Source: Micavibrio aeruginosavorus ARL-13
GTDB taxonomy: Bacteria > Pseudomonadota > Alphaproteobacteria > Micavibrionales > Micavibrionaceae
Assembly: GCF_000226315.1 (NCBI RefSeq)
Contig: NC_016026.1
Coordinates: 1,550,001-1,614,000 of the forward strand
Reading direction: 5' to 3'
DNA: 64,000 bases
Position numbers and translations under genes: made by a program. Position 1 is the stretch's first letter; the number at the start of each line of letters is the position of its first letter. Under the pieces are notes generated by a model that was not told where the DNA came from, made no database searches, and saw only the letters and a list, made by a program, of their open reading frames with translations. Shown here piece after piece: positions 28,408 through 37,742 of the stretch.

Positions 28408-28440
28408 AACCTTACAAGCCGGTAAGGTTTTGTTAACCTT
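28408..28440. promoter_or_regulatory. Competing inverted repeats in dnaG upstream region
   Basis: AACCTTAC (28408-28415) and GTAAGGTT (28422-28429) form a perfect 8-bp stem. The second arm can alternatively pair with AACCTT at 28435-28440. GTTAACCTTT recurs at 28432 and 28521. The segment lies ~93 bp before dnaG and ~118 bp before the divergent gene, so it could be a leader switch or a repeated operator. Confidence 0.45.
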
Positions 28441-28443
28441 TTT

Positions 28444-28467
28444 CCCAGAATGCTGGCCTATTCTGGG
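28444..28467. promoter_or_regulatory. Inverted repeat in the dnaG / 28558 divergent region
   Basis: CCCAGAAT, 8-nt spacer, ATTCTGGG. Perfect 8-bp arms with no T run, so more like an operator than a terminator. Confidence 0.4.
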
Positions 28468-28557
28468 ACAATAAATAGATAAAACCCGCGGCTTTGGTAA
28501 CGTTTCGGAAAAGATTTTACGTTAACCTTTAGGCTGGGGTTCGGTTGGGAGAGATTG

Positions 28558-28926
28558 ATGACAGAGAAATTATACGCACGGTTTGCGATCGCAAAGCCAA
28601 CGGGCAAGGTGTCGCTGACACGCGAGTTCGTGGAAGTATCCGGCACGAATATCAAAGACATGGCCCTGCCCGACAATGTCGTGCGGGTTGATTTTTTTGC
28701 GGACATCACCGCCCAACAACCGGCGAAGCGTGTCTTCCTCGGCGTGGATCAGGTGTATAGCAAATCCGACATCGACCATCATTACGGCGAATTCTTCACC
28801 CACCAGATCGAAGAAGCGGGCGGTAGCCATGCGGTCCTTCTGGCCGGACTGGGTAAACTGGTCCCGGCACAGATCGGCGATGAATTTGTTCATACAGATG
28901 GATTGCACCAGATGGCCATCGCCTAA
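28558..28926 (+). CDS. Hypothetical protein
   Basis: A 122-aa soluble protein starting at ATG 28558, after GGGAGAGA. It has a beta-rich N-terminus (LYARFAIAKPTGKVSL), a His-rich DIDHHYGEFFTHQIEEAGGSHAV segment, and a C-terminal ALLAG-type hydrophobic strand. No known family is recognised. It is transcribed alone, divergent from dnaG, and closed by a strong terminator. Confidence 0.65.
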   Translation: MTEKLYARFAIAKPTGKVSLTREFVEVSGTNIKDMALPDNVVRVDFFADITAQQPAKRVFLGVDQVYSKSDIDHHYGEFFTHQIEEAGGSHAVLLAGLGKLVPAQIGDEFVHTDGLHQMAIA

Positions 28927-28949
28927 GGCGCGATTCATCACAGCGATAC

Positions 28950-28982
28950 AAAAAGAGCGAGGCCTACGCCCCGCTCTTTTTT
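28950..28982 (+). terminator. Bidirectional intrinsic terminator
   Basis: AAAAAGAGCGaGGC / GCCcCGCTCTTTTT stem-loop with A and T tracts on both sides; serves gene 28558-28926 and the convergent yqeY. Confidence 0.85.
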
Positions 28983-29028
28983 ATTTCCAGCACCCCCGAC
29001 GCCATACGCGGGAATGACAATCTAAAAA

Positions 29029-29490
29029 TCAACCAGCCAGACGTTGCTTCACCATACCGCTGACCTTGCCCATATCCATTTGGCCGGCATAGCGGTCTTT
29101 GATCGTCGCCATGACCTTGCCCATCTCGCGGATGTCGGTCACGTTCATTTCGGCCAGCACCTGATCGATGGCGGCCTTCACTTCGGCCTCGTCCATCTGC
29201 TTCGGCAGGAAGCGGCGGATAATGGCAATCTCGGCCAGTTCACGATCGGCCAGATCCTGACGGTTAGCATCGGTATAGGTCTTGGCCGACTCTTCGCGTT
29301 GCTTGATCATCGATTGCAACATGGACAGGATTTCGCTTTCGCTGATCCCCTCGCTGTTGCCCAGGCCACGGGCGTTGATATCCCGGTCTTTCAGGGCCGC
29401 AATAATCAGACGAATCGTCGACAGCGCGATTTCGTCCTTCGCCTTCATGGCTTCTTTCATTGCGGTGTTGAATTCTGCACGTTTTTCCAC
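29029..29490 (-). CDS. yqeY: GatB/YqeY domain protein
   Basis: A 153-aa protein of the YqeY family, related to the tail domain of the GatB amidotransferase subunit. Visible features are STIRLIIAALKDRDINARG, ILSMLQSMIKQREESAKTY, and LPKQMDEAEVKAAI. Start chosen at GTG 29490 because AAAGGA lies 7 nt upstream and the family aligns from here; ATGs at 29514 and 29526 are alternatives. The family's role is unclear, perhaps tRNA binding. It is divergent from carA by about 80 bp, a common alphaproteobacterial arrangement beside dnaG-rpoD. Confidence 0.9.
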   Translation of the reverse strand: MEKRAEFNTAMKEAMKAKDEIALSTIRLIIAALKDRDINARGLGNSEGISESEILSMLQSMIKQREESAKTYTDANRQDLADRELAEIAIIRRFLPKQMDEAEVKAAIDQVLAEMNVTDIREMGKVMATIKDRYAGQMDMGKVSGMVKQRLAG

Positions 29491-29569
29491 GTTTTTATCC
29501 TTTAATTCGATCATGTCTTCCGGCATGCTGACCCTGTATCTGGACTCACCCCCAACAGGAGAACACGCC

Positions 29570-30775
29570 ATGCTCGACGTTTCTAACGCCAAACAGCCGC
29601 ATAATGCAACCGGTGTCCTTGTTTTGGCTGACGGAACAGTGTTTTGGGGGCGCGGATTTGGCGCGGCCCGGGCCTGTGTCGGGGAAATCTGCTTTAATAC
29701 GGGAATGAGCGGGTATCAGGAAATCCTGACGGATCCCTCCTACGCCGGGCAGGTCATCACCTTCACCTTCCCGCATATTGGCAATGTCGGCGCCAATGAT
29801 CTAGATATGGAAAGCTCAAAACCCGCCGCCCGCGGCATGATCGTGCGCGAAGATGTGACCGAGCCATCCAACTGGCGCGCGATTGAACCGCTGGACCAAT
29901 GGATGAAATCTTATGACATTCCTGGCATCAGTGGCTTGGACACCCGCGCTTTGACCCGGCATATCCGGGACCACGGCGCCCCGAACGGCGTGATCGCCGT
30001 AAGCCCCAGCGGCGACTTCAACATCACTGCCCTGAAGAAGATGGCCGCCGAATGGCCCGGCCTGAACGGCATGGATCTGGCCAAAGATGTGACGTGCGAA
30101 AAAGAATATGTCTGGACCCAAACCAACTGGGACGCGGACAAGAACGAATACGGCAAGGCCGAAGCCCCGGAACACCATGTCGTCGCCATCGATTTTGGCA
30201 TTAAACGCAATATCTTGCGCAACCTTGCTGCAGCAGGATGTAAGGTCACCGTCGTCCCCGCCCAGACCAGCGCAGAAGACATTCTGAAGCACAAACCGGA
30301 CGGCATTTTCCTGTCCAACGGCCCGGGCGACCCGGCCGCGACCGGAACCTATGCCGTTGCGACCATCAGCAAACTGATCAAATCCGGCACGCCGATCTTT
30401 GGCATCTGCCTTGGCCACCAGCTTCTCGCCCTTGCCCTTGGCGGCAAGACGAAGAAGATGGAATTGGGCCACCGCGGCGCCAACCATCCGGTGAAAGATT
30501 TGACCACCGGAAAAGTTGAAATCACCAGCCAAAACCATGGCTTCCGCATTTTGCCTGATACTTTGCCGCAAGATGCGGAGGTGACCCATGTCAGCCTGTT
30601 TGACGGATCAAACGAAGGATTAAGACTGAAGGGTAAGCCTGTGTTTTCAGTGCAATATCACCCCGAAGCATCCCCCGGCCCGCGCGACAGCCATTATCTG
30701 TTCCAGCGCTTCGTCGATATGATGAAAAAAGCCGAAAAAACGGAAAAAACAGAACCAGAGGAAAAGGCGGCTTAA
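29570..30775 (+). CDS. carA: Carbamoyl-phosphate synthase small subunit
   Basis: Glutaminase subunit supplying ammonia to CarB for carbamoyl phosphate in arginine and pyrimidine synthesis. The 401 aa comprise an N-terminal domain (GRGFGAARACVGEICFNTGMSGYQEIL) and a class I glutamine amidotransferase domain with the nucleophile Cys in GICLGHQLLALALGG and the His-Glu of QYHPEASPGP. A GGAGAA ribosome site precedes the ATG. Unusually, carB is not adjacent: a methyltransferase gene lies between them. Confidence 0.96.
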   Translation: MLDVSNAKQPHNATGVLVLADGTVFWGRGFGAARACVGEICFNTGMSGYQEILTDPSYAGQVITFTFPHIGNVGANDLDMESSKPAARGMIVREDVTEPSNWRAIEPLDQWMKSYDIPGISGLDTRALTRHIRDHGAPNGVIAVSPSGDFNITALKKMAAEWPGLNGMDLAKDVTCEKEYVWTQTNWDADKNEYGKAEAPEHHVVAIDFGIKRNILRNLAAAGCKVTVVPAQTSAEDILKHKPDGIFLSNGPGDPAATGTYAVATISKLIKSGTPIFGICLGHQLLALALGGKTKKMELGHRGANHPVKDLTTGKVEITSQNHGFRILPDTLPQDAEVTHVSLFDGSNEGLRLKGKPVFSVQYHPEASPGPRDSHYLFQRFVDMMKKAEKTEKTEPEEKAA

Positions 30776-30790
30776 AAGCCGCCTTTTTCT
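30762..30790 (+). terminator. Terminator overlapping the carA stop
   Basis: GGCGGCTT / AAGCCGCC stem-loop whose loop contains part of the TAA stop codon, flanked by AAAA and TTTTT. Confidence 0.8.
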
Positions 30791-30844
30791 TGCCCACATC
30801 CGGGATCAAATTGTAAAAACCAATATCCCACGGAGTGTAAAAAC

Positions 30845-31606
30845 ATGAAACTGCACGAATTGATGATCCGCCACGGCCATTCGATGTTCCGCTGGCGCAG
30901 CTATATTCCCCTGCTCTTTATTGGCCCGCTGCTACTGGCCTTCCGCGAAAGCGCCCATATCGAAGCCATGGTCGGCGATGCCGCCGAAGATGTCTGGGTC
31001 CTGTTCTGTTTTATCCTGTCGCTGTCCGGCCTCGCCCTGCGCGCCTTTACGGTTGGATTTGTTCCGGCCGGCACATCCGGGCGCAACGCCAAACAACAGC
31101 GCGCCGAAGTTTTGAACACAACAGGCATGTACTCAATTGTTAGAAATCCGCTCTATCTAGCGAACTTTATTATCATTTTGGGCGTCTTGCTTTCCATCAA
31201 AGTCTGGTGGCTGGTGGCGCTCGCCTCGCTGGTGTTCTTTGTTTACATGGAACGCATCATCCTGACCGAAGAAAGCTTCCTGCTGGGTAAATTCGGCAAG
31301 ACCTATAGCGACTGGTGCGAAAAGACCCCGGTGATCCTGCCGAACTTCAAACTGTGGAAACCATCGACGATGACATTTTCGATGAAGACGGTCCTGCGCC
31401 GTGAATACCCGGGTCTGCTAGGCATCGGCACCGCCTTCTTCGTCACCGAGATGATTCAGGATCTGGTGTATGAAGGTGAAGCGTTTCGTGAATGGATTGC
31501 CGAAGATTATATCTGGCCCATCACCTACGGCATCATTATCGCAACTTGCCTGAGCTTGCGGCACTTGAAGAAAAATACGGATCTTCTGAAAGTTGAGGGG
31601 CGGTAA
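30845..31606 (+). CDS. ICMT/PEMT-like membrane methyltransferase (possible lipid A 1-phosphate methyltransferase)
   Basis: A 253-aa membrane protein of the isoprenylcysteine carboxyl methyltransferase-like family. It has several hydrophobic segments, the conserved GMYSIVRNPLYLANFIIILG motif and the cofactor-site EESFLLGKFGKTYSDWCEKTP. The family includes LmtA-type lipid A 1-phosphate O-methyltransferases; the substrate here is not shown by the sequence. An extra C-terminal extension has another membrane segment. It sits between carA and carB but carA ends in a terminator and carB has its own promoter region, so it is probably an independent unit. Confidence 0.8.
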   Translation: MKLHELMIRHGHSMFRWRSYIPLLFIGPLLLAFRESAHIEAMVGDAAEDVWVLFCFILSLSGLALRAFTVGFVPAGTSGRNAKQQRAEVLNTTGMYSIVRNPLYLANFIIILGVLLSIKVWWLVALASLVFFVYMERIILTEESFLLGKFGKTYSDWCEKTPVILPNFKLWKPSTMTFSMKTVLRREYPGLLGIGTAFFVTEMIQDLVYEGEAFREWIAEDYIWPITYGIIIATCLSLRHLKKNTDLLKVEGR

Positions 31607-31659
31607 CGCCCCTTTCCTTTATCCATATCCACGCATCAACAAAAACGTGGAAAACAGGC

Positions 31660-31688
31660 TTGCCCTTTTGCATACGCAATAATACACA
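31660..31688 (+). promoter_or_regulatory. Putative carB promoter
   Basis: TTGCCC (31660-31665), a 17-bp spacer and TACACA (31683-31688), upstream of carB at 31752. Confidence 0.35.
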
Positions 31689-31703
31689 ATAGGTCTCGGG
31701 CCG

Positions 31704-31724
31704 TGAATCACCTACACTGATTCA
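31704..31724 (+). promoter_or_regulatory. Operator-like palindrome upstream of carB
   Basis: TGAATCA-7 nt-TGATTCA, perfect arms, covering a second TACACT box at 31713-31718. The position just downstream of the predicted promoter suits a repressor site. The regulator is unknown. Confidence 0.4.
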
Positions 31725-31751
31725 GTCATTTCCAAGGGACCGAGATCCATC

Positions 31752-34700
31752 ATGCCAAAACGTCACGACATTCAATCCATCTGCATCATCGGCGCTGGAC
31801 CGATTGTTATTGGGCAAGCCTGTGAGTTTGATTACTCCGGCACCCAGGCCTGCAAGGCCCTGCGCGAGGAAGGATACAAGGTCATCCTGATCAACTCGAA
31901 CCCGGCCACGATCATGACCGACCCGAACATGGCGGATGTGACCTATATCGAGCCAATCACGCCCGAGATTGTTGCGAAAATTCTGGAAAAGGAACGCCCG
32001 CACGCCTTGCTGCCCACCATGGGCGGACAAACGGCGCTGAACACGGCTTTGGCCCTGCACGCCAATGGCACGCTGGACGCTTTGGGGGTTGAGCTGATTG
32101 GCGCGCGCGCCGATGTGATTGCCCGGGCCGAAGACCGCGACCTGTTCCGCCAGTGTATGGACCAGCTGGGCCTTGAAAGCCCGAAGAGCATCACCGTCAC
32201 CAACCTGTTCGAAGCCATCGACGCCCTGCCCCATATCGGCCTGCCCTGCATCATCCGCCCGTCCTTCACACTGGGCGGTACGGGCGGCGGCATTGCCTAT
32301 AACCGTGAGGAATTCGAAACCATCGTCCGCGAAGGTCTGGATGCCTCCCCGGTGCGCCAGGTTCTGGTCGAGGAATCCGTTCTGGGCTGGAAAGAATATG
32401 AGATGGAGGTCGTGCGCGACCGCAACGACAACTGCATCATCGTCTGCTCCATCGAAAACATTGACCCGATGGGCGTGCATACCGGGGATTCCATCACCGT
32501 TGCCCCGGCGCTGACCCTGACCGACAAGGAATATCAGCGGATGCGCGACGCATCCATCGCCGTCCTGCGCGGTATTGGTGTGGAAACCGGCGGATCGAAC
32601 GTGCAGTTCGCGGTTAATCCCGAAGATGGCCGTATGGTCGTTATTGAGATGAACCCCCGCGTATCACGGTCTTCCGCCCTCGCCTCCAAAGCGACCGGTT
32701 TCCCGATTGCCAAGATCGCGGCAAAACTGGCGGTTGGCTATACGCTGGATGAATTGCAAAACGACATTACGGGCGGCCTGACCCCGGCCAGTTTTGAACC
32801 GACCATTGATTACGTCGTTACAAAAATTCCGCGTTTCGCGTTCGAAAAATTCCGCGGCACTACCAACATCCTGACCACATCCATGAAATCGGTCGGCGAA
32901 GTCATGGCGTTTGGCCGTTCATTCGAGGAATCGATCCAGAAAGCCCTGCGCTCGCTGGAAAAGGGCCTGACCGGATTTGACGAAGTGGTGATTGGTGAAG
33001 GTGACGGGCAACACCCGCACCCGGACCATGTCCGCGCCGCCATCGCCCGCCCGACGCCACAGCGTATCCTGTATATTGCGCAGGCTATGCGCCATGGCAT
33101 GAGCGTGGATGAAATCCACGACATCACAAAATTCGATAAATGGTTCCTGAACCGCATTGCCGGGATTATCGCCACGGAAAACAAACTGCGTGTTGGCGGC
33201 CTGCCCCGTGATGCCGCCGGGTGGATTGCCGTGAAGAAAATGGGCTTCTCTGACGCCCGTCTGGCCAAATTGATGAACGTCACCCCGGACATGGTTCGCA
33301 CCGCCCGTCATAAGGCCGGAGCAACCCCCGTTTTCAAACGTGTTGACAGTTGTGCCGGCGAATTGCCGACCAGCACGGCGTATATGTATAGCTGCTACGA
33401 AAACGTTGGCGCGGAAAACGAATGCAACCCGACGGATCGTGAAAAAATCATCATTCTGGGCGGCGGCCCGAACCGGATTGGCCAGGGGATTGAATTTGAT
33501 TATTGCTGTGTTCATGCCGCGTATGCTTTGAAAGAAGCGGGTTATGAAACCATCATGATCAACTGCAACCCGGAAACCGTATCAACCGATTACGATACGT
33601 CCGACCGTTTGTATTTCGAACCGCTGACCAACGAAGATGTGGTTGAAATCATCCGTGCGGAACAGCGCAAAGGCAAGGTTAAGGGCGTGATTGTCCAGCT
33701 GGGCGGTCAAACCCCGCTGAAACTGGCGCAGGCGTTACAGGCGGCGGACATCCCAATTCTGGGCACCAGCCCCGATGCCATCGATCTGGCCGAAGACCGC
33801 CAGCGGTTCCAGAAATTGCTGCATCAAATGAAACTGCGCCAGCCGCCAAACGGTTTGGCCCGGTCCGAAGAACAGGCCATTAAAATGGCCGAGGAACTCG
33901 GCTTCCCGCTGGTCATTCGCCCCTCTTATGTTCTGGGCGGCCAAGGCATGGAGATCGTCCACAGCATGGACGAGCTGAAACGTTACATCAAAACTGCGGT
34001 TCAGGTTTCGGGTGATACCCCGGTCCTGCTCGACCGCTACCTGCGCAGTGCGATTGAAATTGACGTCGACGCCCTGTGCGATGGCACGGAAGTGGCCGTG
34101 GTTGGCATCATGGAGCATATTGAGGAAGCGGGTATTCACTCCGGTGACTCGGCTTGCGTTCTGCCGCCGCACTCCCTGCCCTATAAAACCGTAAAGGAAA
34201 TTGAGAAGCAGACGATCCGTCTGGCCAAGGCCCTGAAAGTCAAAGGATTGATGAACGTCCAGTTCGCCGTGAAGAAAAACCGCGACACAGGCGAACACGA
34301 TATCTTTATTCTGGAGGTCAACCCGCGTGCCAGCCGCACCGTTCCGTTCGTGGCCAAGGCCACGGGCGTTCCGGTTGCCAAAATCGCCGCGCGTTTGATG
34401 GCGGGTGAAATGCTGGACGTTTTCACCACGCAATTGCGCGGCATGGATCAGGAACATACGGCGGTGAAGGCCCCCGTGTTCCCGTTCTCCCGCTTCCCCG
34501 GCGTGGACCCGATCCTCGGCCCCGAAATGAAATCCACAGGTGAAGTCATGGGTATTGACCGTGACGTGGCCGTGGCGTTTGCCAAATCCCAAATCGCCGC
34601 CGGCACCCATCTGCCGCTGGAGGGCACCGTGTTCCTGTCCGTGAAGGATTCGGACAAGGAAGCCTTGGTTCCGATCGCCCAGGATTTGGTCGATATGGGC

Positions 34701-35081
34701 TTCAACCTTGTCGCCACCGGGGGCACATGTGTGTTCCTGAAGGCCCAGGGCCTGCCGGTCACGCGGATCAACAAGGTGATGGAAGGCCAGCCGCATATCG
34801 TGGATGCGATCATCAACGGACAAATCCAGTTTATGATCAACACCACAAAGGGCCCGCAAGCCGTGACCGATGCGACATCCATCCGTCGCCAGGCCCTGAC
34901 CTATCGCATTCCGTATTACACGCTGCTGTCCGCGGCGCGGGCGGGAACGATGGCCATCCGAGCCCTGCGCGCCAAACCTTTGGAGGTCGCATCAATCCAA
35001 AGCTATTTCGGCGTGGACGGCGAAGGCATCTTCAGCCCAGCCGATCTGGACTTCCCGCAGGATATGCAGGCGGCGGAGTAA
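31752..35081 (+). CDS. carB: Carbamoyl-phosphate synthase large subunit
   Basis: Makes carbamoyl phosphate from bicarbonate, ammonia and two ATP. The 1109-aa protein has two homologous ATP-grasp halves (first signature [20 protein letters not shown] near the N-terminus; second [18 protein letters not shown] near residue 575), an oligomerisation region between them, and a C-terminal MGS allosteric domain ([15 protein letters not shown]). The length is normal. An AAGGGA site precedes the ATG. Confidence 0.97.
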   Translation: MPKRHDIQSICIIGAGPIVIGQACEFDYSGTQACKALREEGYKVILINSNPATIMTDPNMADVTYIEPITPEIVAKILEKERPHALLPTMGGQTALNTALALHANGTLDALGVELIGARADVIARAEDRDLFRQCMDQLGLESPKSITVTNLFEAIDALPHIGLPCIIRPSFTLGGTGGGIAYNREEFETIVREGLDASPVRQVLVEESVLGWKEYEMEVVRDRNDNCIIVCSIENIDPMGVHTGDSITVAPALTLTDKEYQRMRDASIAVLRGIGVETGGSNVQFAVNPEDGRMVVIEMNPRVSRSSALASKATGFPIAKIAAKLAVGYTLDELQNDITGGLTPASFEPTIDYVVTKIPRFAFEKFRGTTNILTTSMKSVGEVMAFGRSFEESIQKALRSLEKGLTGFDEVVIGEGDGQHPHPDHVRAAIARPTPQRILYIAQAMRHGMSVDEIHDITKFDKWFLNRIAGIIATENKLRVGGLPRDAAGWIAVKKMGFSDARLAKLMNVTPDMVRTARHKAGATPVFKRVDSCAGELPTSTAYMYSCYENVGAENECNPTDREKIIILGGGPNRIGQGIEFDYCCVHAAYALKEAGYETIMINCNPETVSTDYDTSDRLYFEPLTNEDVVEIIRAEQRKGKVKGVIVQLGGQTPLKLAQALQAADIPILGTSPDAIDLAEDRQRFQKLLHQMKLRQPPNGLARSEEQAIKMAEELGFPLVIRPSYVLGGQGMEIVHSMDELKRYIKTAVQVSGDTPVLLDRYLRSAIEIDVDALCDGTEVAVVGIMEHIEEAGIHSGDSACVLPPHSLPYKTVKEIEKQTIRLAKALKVKGLMNVQFAVKKNRDTGEHDIFILEVNPRASRTVPFVAKATGVPVAKIAARLMAGEMLDVFTTQLRGMDQEHTAVKAPVFPFSRFPGVDPILGPEMKSTGEVMGIDRDVAVAFAKSQIAAGTHLPLEGTVFLSVKDSDKEALVPIAQDLVDMGFNLVATGGTCVFLKAQGLPVTRINKVMEGQPHIVDAIINGQIQFMINTTKGPQAVTDATSIRRQALTYRIPYYTLLSAARAGTMAIRALRAKPLEVASIQSYFGVDGEGIFSPADLDFPQDMQAAE

Positions 35082-35136
35082 CGCGCCCCTAAACACACAG
35101 GCTGTTATCCCGGCGAAAACTGCCGAAAGCCCCCTT

Positions 35137-35203
35137 GTCATTCCCGCGAAAGCGGGAATCCATTGGGCGGATCGTATGGATTCCCGCTTTCGCGGGAATG
35201 ACG
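35137..35203. repeat. Dispersed palindromic repeat (copy 3)
   Basis: GTCATTCCCGCGAAAGCGGG and its inverted half CCCGCTTTCGCGGGAATGAC around ATCCAT...ATGGAT. It lies between carB and the ABC exporter. A decayed partial unit precedes it at about 35105-35125. Confidence 0.85.
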
Positions 35204-35228
35204 AACAAATAATGGAAAGAACAGGCTC

Positions 35229-37088
35229 GTGCGTATGTCACTCTTAAAACCCCACATCCCTGCCGCCCCCTACGGTGAACTGCCGACAAGCTTTGGCGGG
35301 TTTCTGCTTTATGTCTGGCGGAAGAATCCGGTCCTGTGGGGTACATTCATGCTGCAGGATATCGTGCATTTTACGCGCTATCCGATTGCGTTCATCCTGC
35401 TTGGTAAAATCATCGACATTCTGAAGGATGCCAACCCGGCCGATGGCCTGCCCGCGGCGGCGTGGTCCATTTTGGGACTGATGATGCTGGTTCTGGCCGT
35501 GGGTGAATTTGCCCATATCTGGACCGCGCATACGATCCTGCACTGGAAACCAAAACTGCGCACCGTGATCCGAGGGGATTTCCTGTCCTACACCATGGGG
35601 CACAGCCATGCGTATTTTCAGGATAATTTTGCCGGAGCGCTGGCCCGCAAAGTATCCGAAGTGGCGGAAAGCGCCCTGCGCCTGCACGATATTATCCGTT
35701 TCCAGATCTGGTTCGCCACGATCCATATGGGCATCACCCTGATCTTTATGTTTACGGTCAGTCCGCTTTATGGCTGCGCCCTGCTCTTCTTCATTCTGGC
35801 CGTCACCGTTCCGCTGTTTGCGCGTATTCCAAAAATTCGCCAGCGATCGTTGCGCTATTCCGAACAACGCGCCCATGTCACGGGCATGGTTGTTGATATG
35901 CTGACCAATATTCCGGCGGTCAAATCCTTTGCCACCTTGCCGCACGAAATTGATGTTCATACGGCAGAATCGCACATTGAACGCACCCGCCATAGCAAAC
36001 TCATGCGCAACATGATCCAGATTGAAGACCTGCGCCGCCTTTGCCTTGTGACACTGGGTGGCGGCATGACGGCGCTGGCGTGCCTTGGCTGGGCGCATGG
36101 GTGGATTACGGTTGGACAGGCGTCCAGCGTGGCCACCATGTCGATGATGCTGACCGGAACCACATGGATTTTGGGCGGCGGGATTATGCAGTTTGTCGAT
36201 GAAGCCGGCTACATCACCGACGCCCTGCGCATCACCGCACGCCCGCACGAAATTTCAGACACTCCCGGTGCCAAGCCGTTACAGGTTGATCGCGGAACGA
36301 TCGAATATCGCGGCGTGAATTTTGCTTTCGCCAATTTCCCAATTTTCCGGGAACTGAACCTGAAAATTACTGCGGGTGAAAAAATTGCGCTGGTCGGCCC
36401 ATCCGGTGCGGGGAAAAGCACGTTTGTGTCTGTCTTGCTGCGCCTGTACGACCTGCATGGGGGTGAAATCACCATTGATGGCCAGAACATCGCCCACGTC
36501 ACGCAAGATTCATTGCGGCAGGCCGTAGCGATTATTCCGCAGGACACCGCCCTGTTCCACCGCAGCCTGATGGAAAATATCCGCTATGGCCGATTGGACG
36601 CCACGGATGACGAAGTGATTGCAGCGGCGAAGAAAGCCTATGCCGATGATTTCATCAATACTTTGCCCGAAGGGTACAACACGCTGGTCGGTGAACGCGG
36701 CATTCGCCTGTCCGGCGGGCAACGCCAGCGCATTGCCATCGCCCGCGCCATCCTGAAAAACGCCCCGATCCTGATTTTGGATGAAGCCACATCGGCGCTG
36801 GATAGTGAATCTGAACGCCTGATCCAACAGGCATTGGATGATTTAATGAAGGGAAAAACGGTGATTGCCATCGCCCATCGCCTGTCCACCATTGCGCGGA
36901 TGGACCGTATTATTGTGCTGGATCGCGGCGTGATTGCGGAACAAGGCAACCACGAAACCTTACTGAAAAATCACGGGCTGTATGCGCGGCTATGGTCCAT
37001 GCAATCGGGTGGTTTCCTGCACGCAGACGACATTGGCGGAGGATCATCCCCCGCCAATGCCGAACCTGTGAAATCAATTGATGGATAG
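35229..37088 (+). CDS. MsbA-like ABC exporter (fused permease and ATPase)
   Basis: A 619-aa half-transporter with an N-terminal membrane domain (about residues 40-310, six segments) and a C-terminal nucleotide-binding domain. Visible are Walker A GPSGAGKST, the signature LSGGQRQR, Walker B ILILDEATSALDSES and the switch His in IAIAHRLSTIARMD. This is the architecture of lipid, peptide or drug exporters. The substrate is unknown; LPS-lipid export is conceivable but not shown. The start is GTG 35229 or ATG 35235. It ends nine bases before the convergent secreted-protein gene. Confidence 0.9.
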   Translation: MRMSLLKPHIPAAPYGELPTSFGGFLLYVWRKNPVLWGTFMLQDIVHFTRYPIAFILLGKIIDILKDANPADGLPAAAWSILGLMMLVLAVGEFAHIWTAHTILHWKPKLRTVIRGDFLSYTMGHSHAYFQDNFAGALARKVSEVAESALRLHDIIRFQIWFATIHMGITLIFMFTVSPLYGCALLFFILAVTVPLFARIPKIRQRSLRYSEQRAHVTGMVVDMLTNIPAVKSFATLPHEIDVHTAESHIERTRHSKLMRNMIQIEDLRRLCLVTLGGGMTALACLGWAHGWITVGQASSVATMSMMLTGTTWILGGGIMQFVDEAGYITDALRITARPHEISDTPGAKPLQVDRGTIEYRGVNFAFANFPIFRELNLKITAGEKIALVGPSGAGKSTFVSVLLRLYDLHGGEITIDGQNIAHVTQDSLRQAVAIIPQDTALFHRSLMENIRYGRLDATDDEVIAAAKKAYADDFINTLPEGYNTLVGERGIRLSGGQRQRIAIARAILKNAPILILDEATSALDSESERLIQQALDDLMKGKTVIAIAHRLSTIARMDRIIVLDRGVIAEQGNHETLLKNHGLYARLWSMQSGGFLHADDIGGGSSPANAEPVKSIDG

Positions 37089-37097
37089 GTGAAGCGC

Positions 37098-37469
37098 TTA
37101 CGGCTCCAACGGTTCAATCGGGCGAATGCCGTTTTTACCGACTTTCAGAACGTTATTGATCTTGCAGATATCAATGCCAAAACGCACGTTATGTTCGCCG
37201 ATATACATGCTGACATTCGTGTCTTTGCATGTCATTTCATCAATGTTGCGGCCAAAACGCTTGCCGTAGCCTTTTACAGCGGCTTGCTTCTCGTCTTCGG
37301 TCATTGTGATACCGGCACGGGCCGCATCACGCGCGATATAATCGCCCATTTGTTTGATCAGCGGATCATTCTGGTGCGGAGTGTCTTCAGCGGCGGCGCA
37401 TGTTGCCACCGCGCCAAGGAAAAGAGCGCCCAGAATGCGGGATGATGTGCGTGTGAAAGATGTCGTCAT
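37098..37469 (-). CDS. Small secreted hypothetical protein
   Basis: A 123-aa protein beginning MTTSFTRTSS with a signal peptide ending CAAAEDTP. A GCAGGA ribosome site supports this ATG; a second ATG lies at 37490. The mature part of ~95 residues is helical at first (DPLIKQMGDYIARDAARAGIT) and carries two Cys (MTCKD, DICKI) that could form a disulfide. The family is not recognised. It is divergent from greA. Confidence 0.65.
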   Translation of the reverse strand: MTTSFTRTSSRILGALFLGAVATCAAAEDTPHQNDPLIKQMGDYIARDAARAGITMTEDEKQAAVKGYGKRFGRNIDEMTCKDTNVSMYIGEHNVRFGIDICKINNVLKVGKNGIRPIEPLEP

Positions 37470-37596
37470 TGCGGTGTCCTGCCTGTTCATTTTTATCGTT
37501 ATTATGAAACATCGTTTATGGCACGCTCGCCCCCGGGGCACAAGGAATTATAAACCATTGAAAATCAATCGATTACCCGCCTGATTTTATCCCTAT

Positions 37597-37626
37597 TGAC
37601 CTTTGCTCCGCCCTTGGCCTAATGTG
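37597..37626 (+). promoter_or_regulatory. Putative greA promoter
   Basis: TTGACC (37597-37602), an 18-bp spacer and TAATGT (37621-37626). The RNA start would be near 37633, giving a leader of about 110 nt. Confidence 0.5.
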
Positions 37627-37654
37627 GAATTAACAGTTCTGGACCAAATCCCAA

Positions 37655-37687
37655 TCCCGTCGCTCGCGGCGGGGTTTGTTTTTTTGG
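37655..37687 (+). terminator. Intrinsic terminator within the greA leader (attenuator candidate)
   Basis: CCCGTCGC-TC-GCGGCGGG (one G-T pair) followed by GTTTGTTTTTTT. No plus-strand gene lies upstream, so the terminator sits between the greA promoter and the greA start at 37743. It would produce a short leader RNA, like GraL of E. coli greA. Confidence 0.6.
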
Positions 37688-37742
37688 AAAAATTCCAGAG
37701 CAATCGAAAAGCAACAAGAAGAACAGACGAAGGAATATTGTC

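Noticed and set aside
33735-34859. 374-codon frame antisense to carB
   Set aside because: carB is unambiguous on the plus strand; the antisense product has no family features.
35089-35346. Short minus-strand frame over the repeat downstream of carB
   Set aside because: It translates the palindromic repeat, which reads open in several frames; such repeat-encoded peptides are a known artefact.
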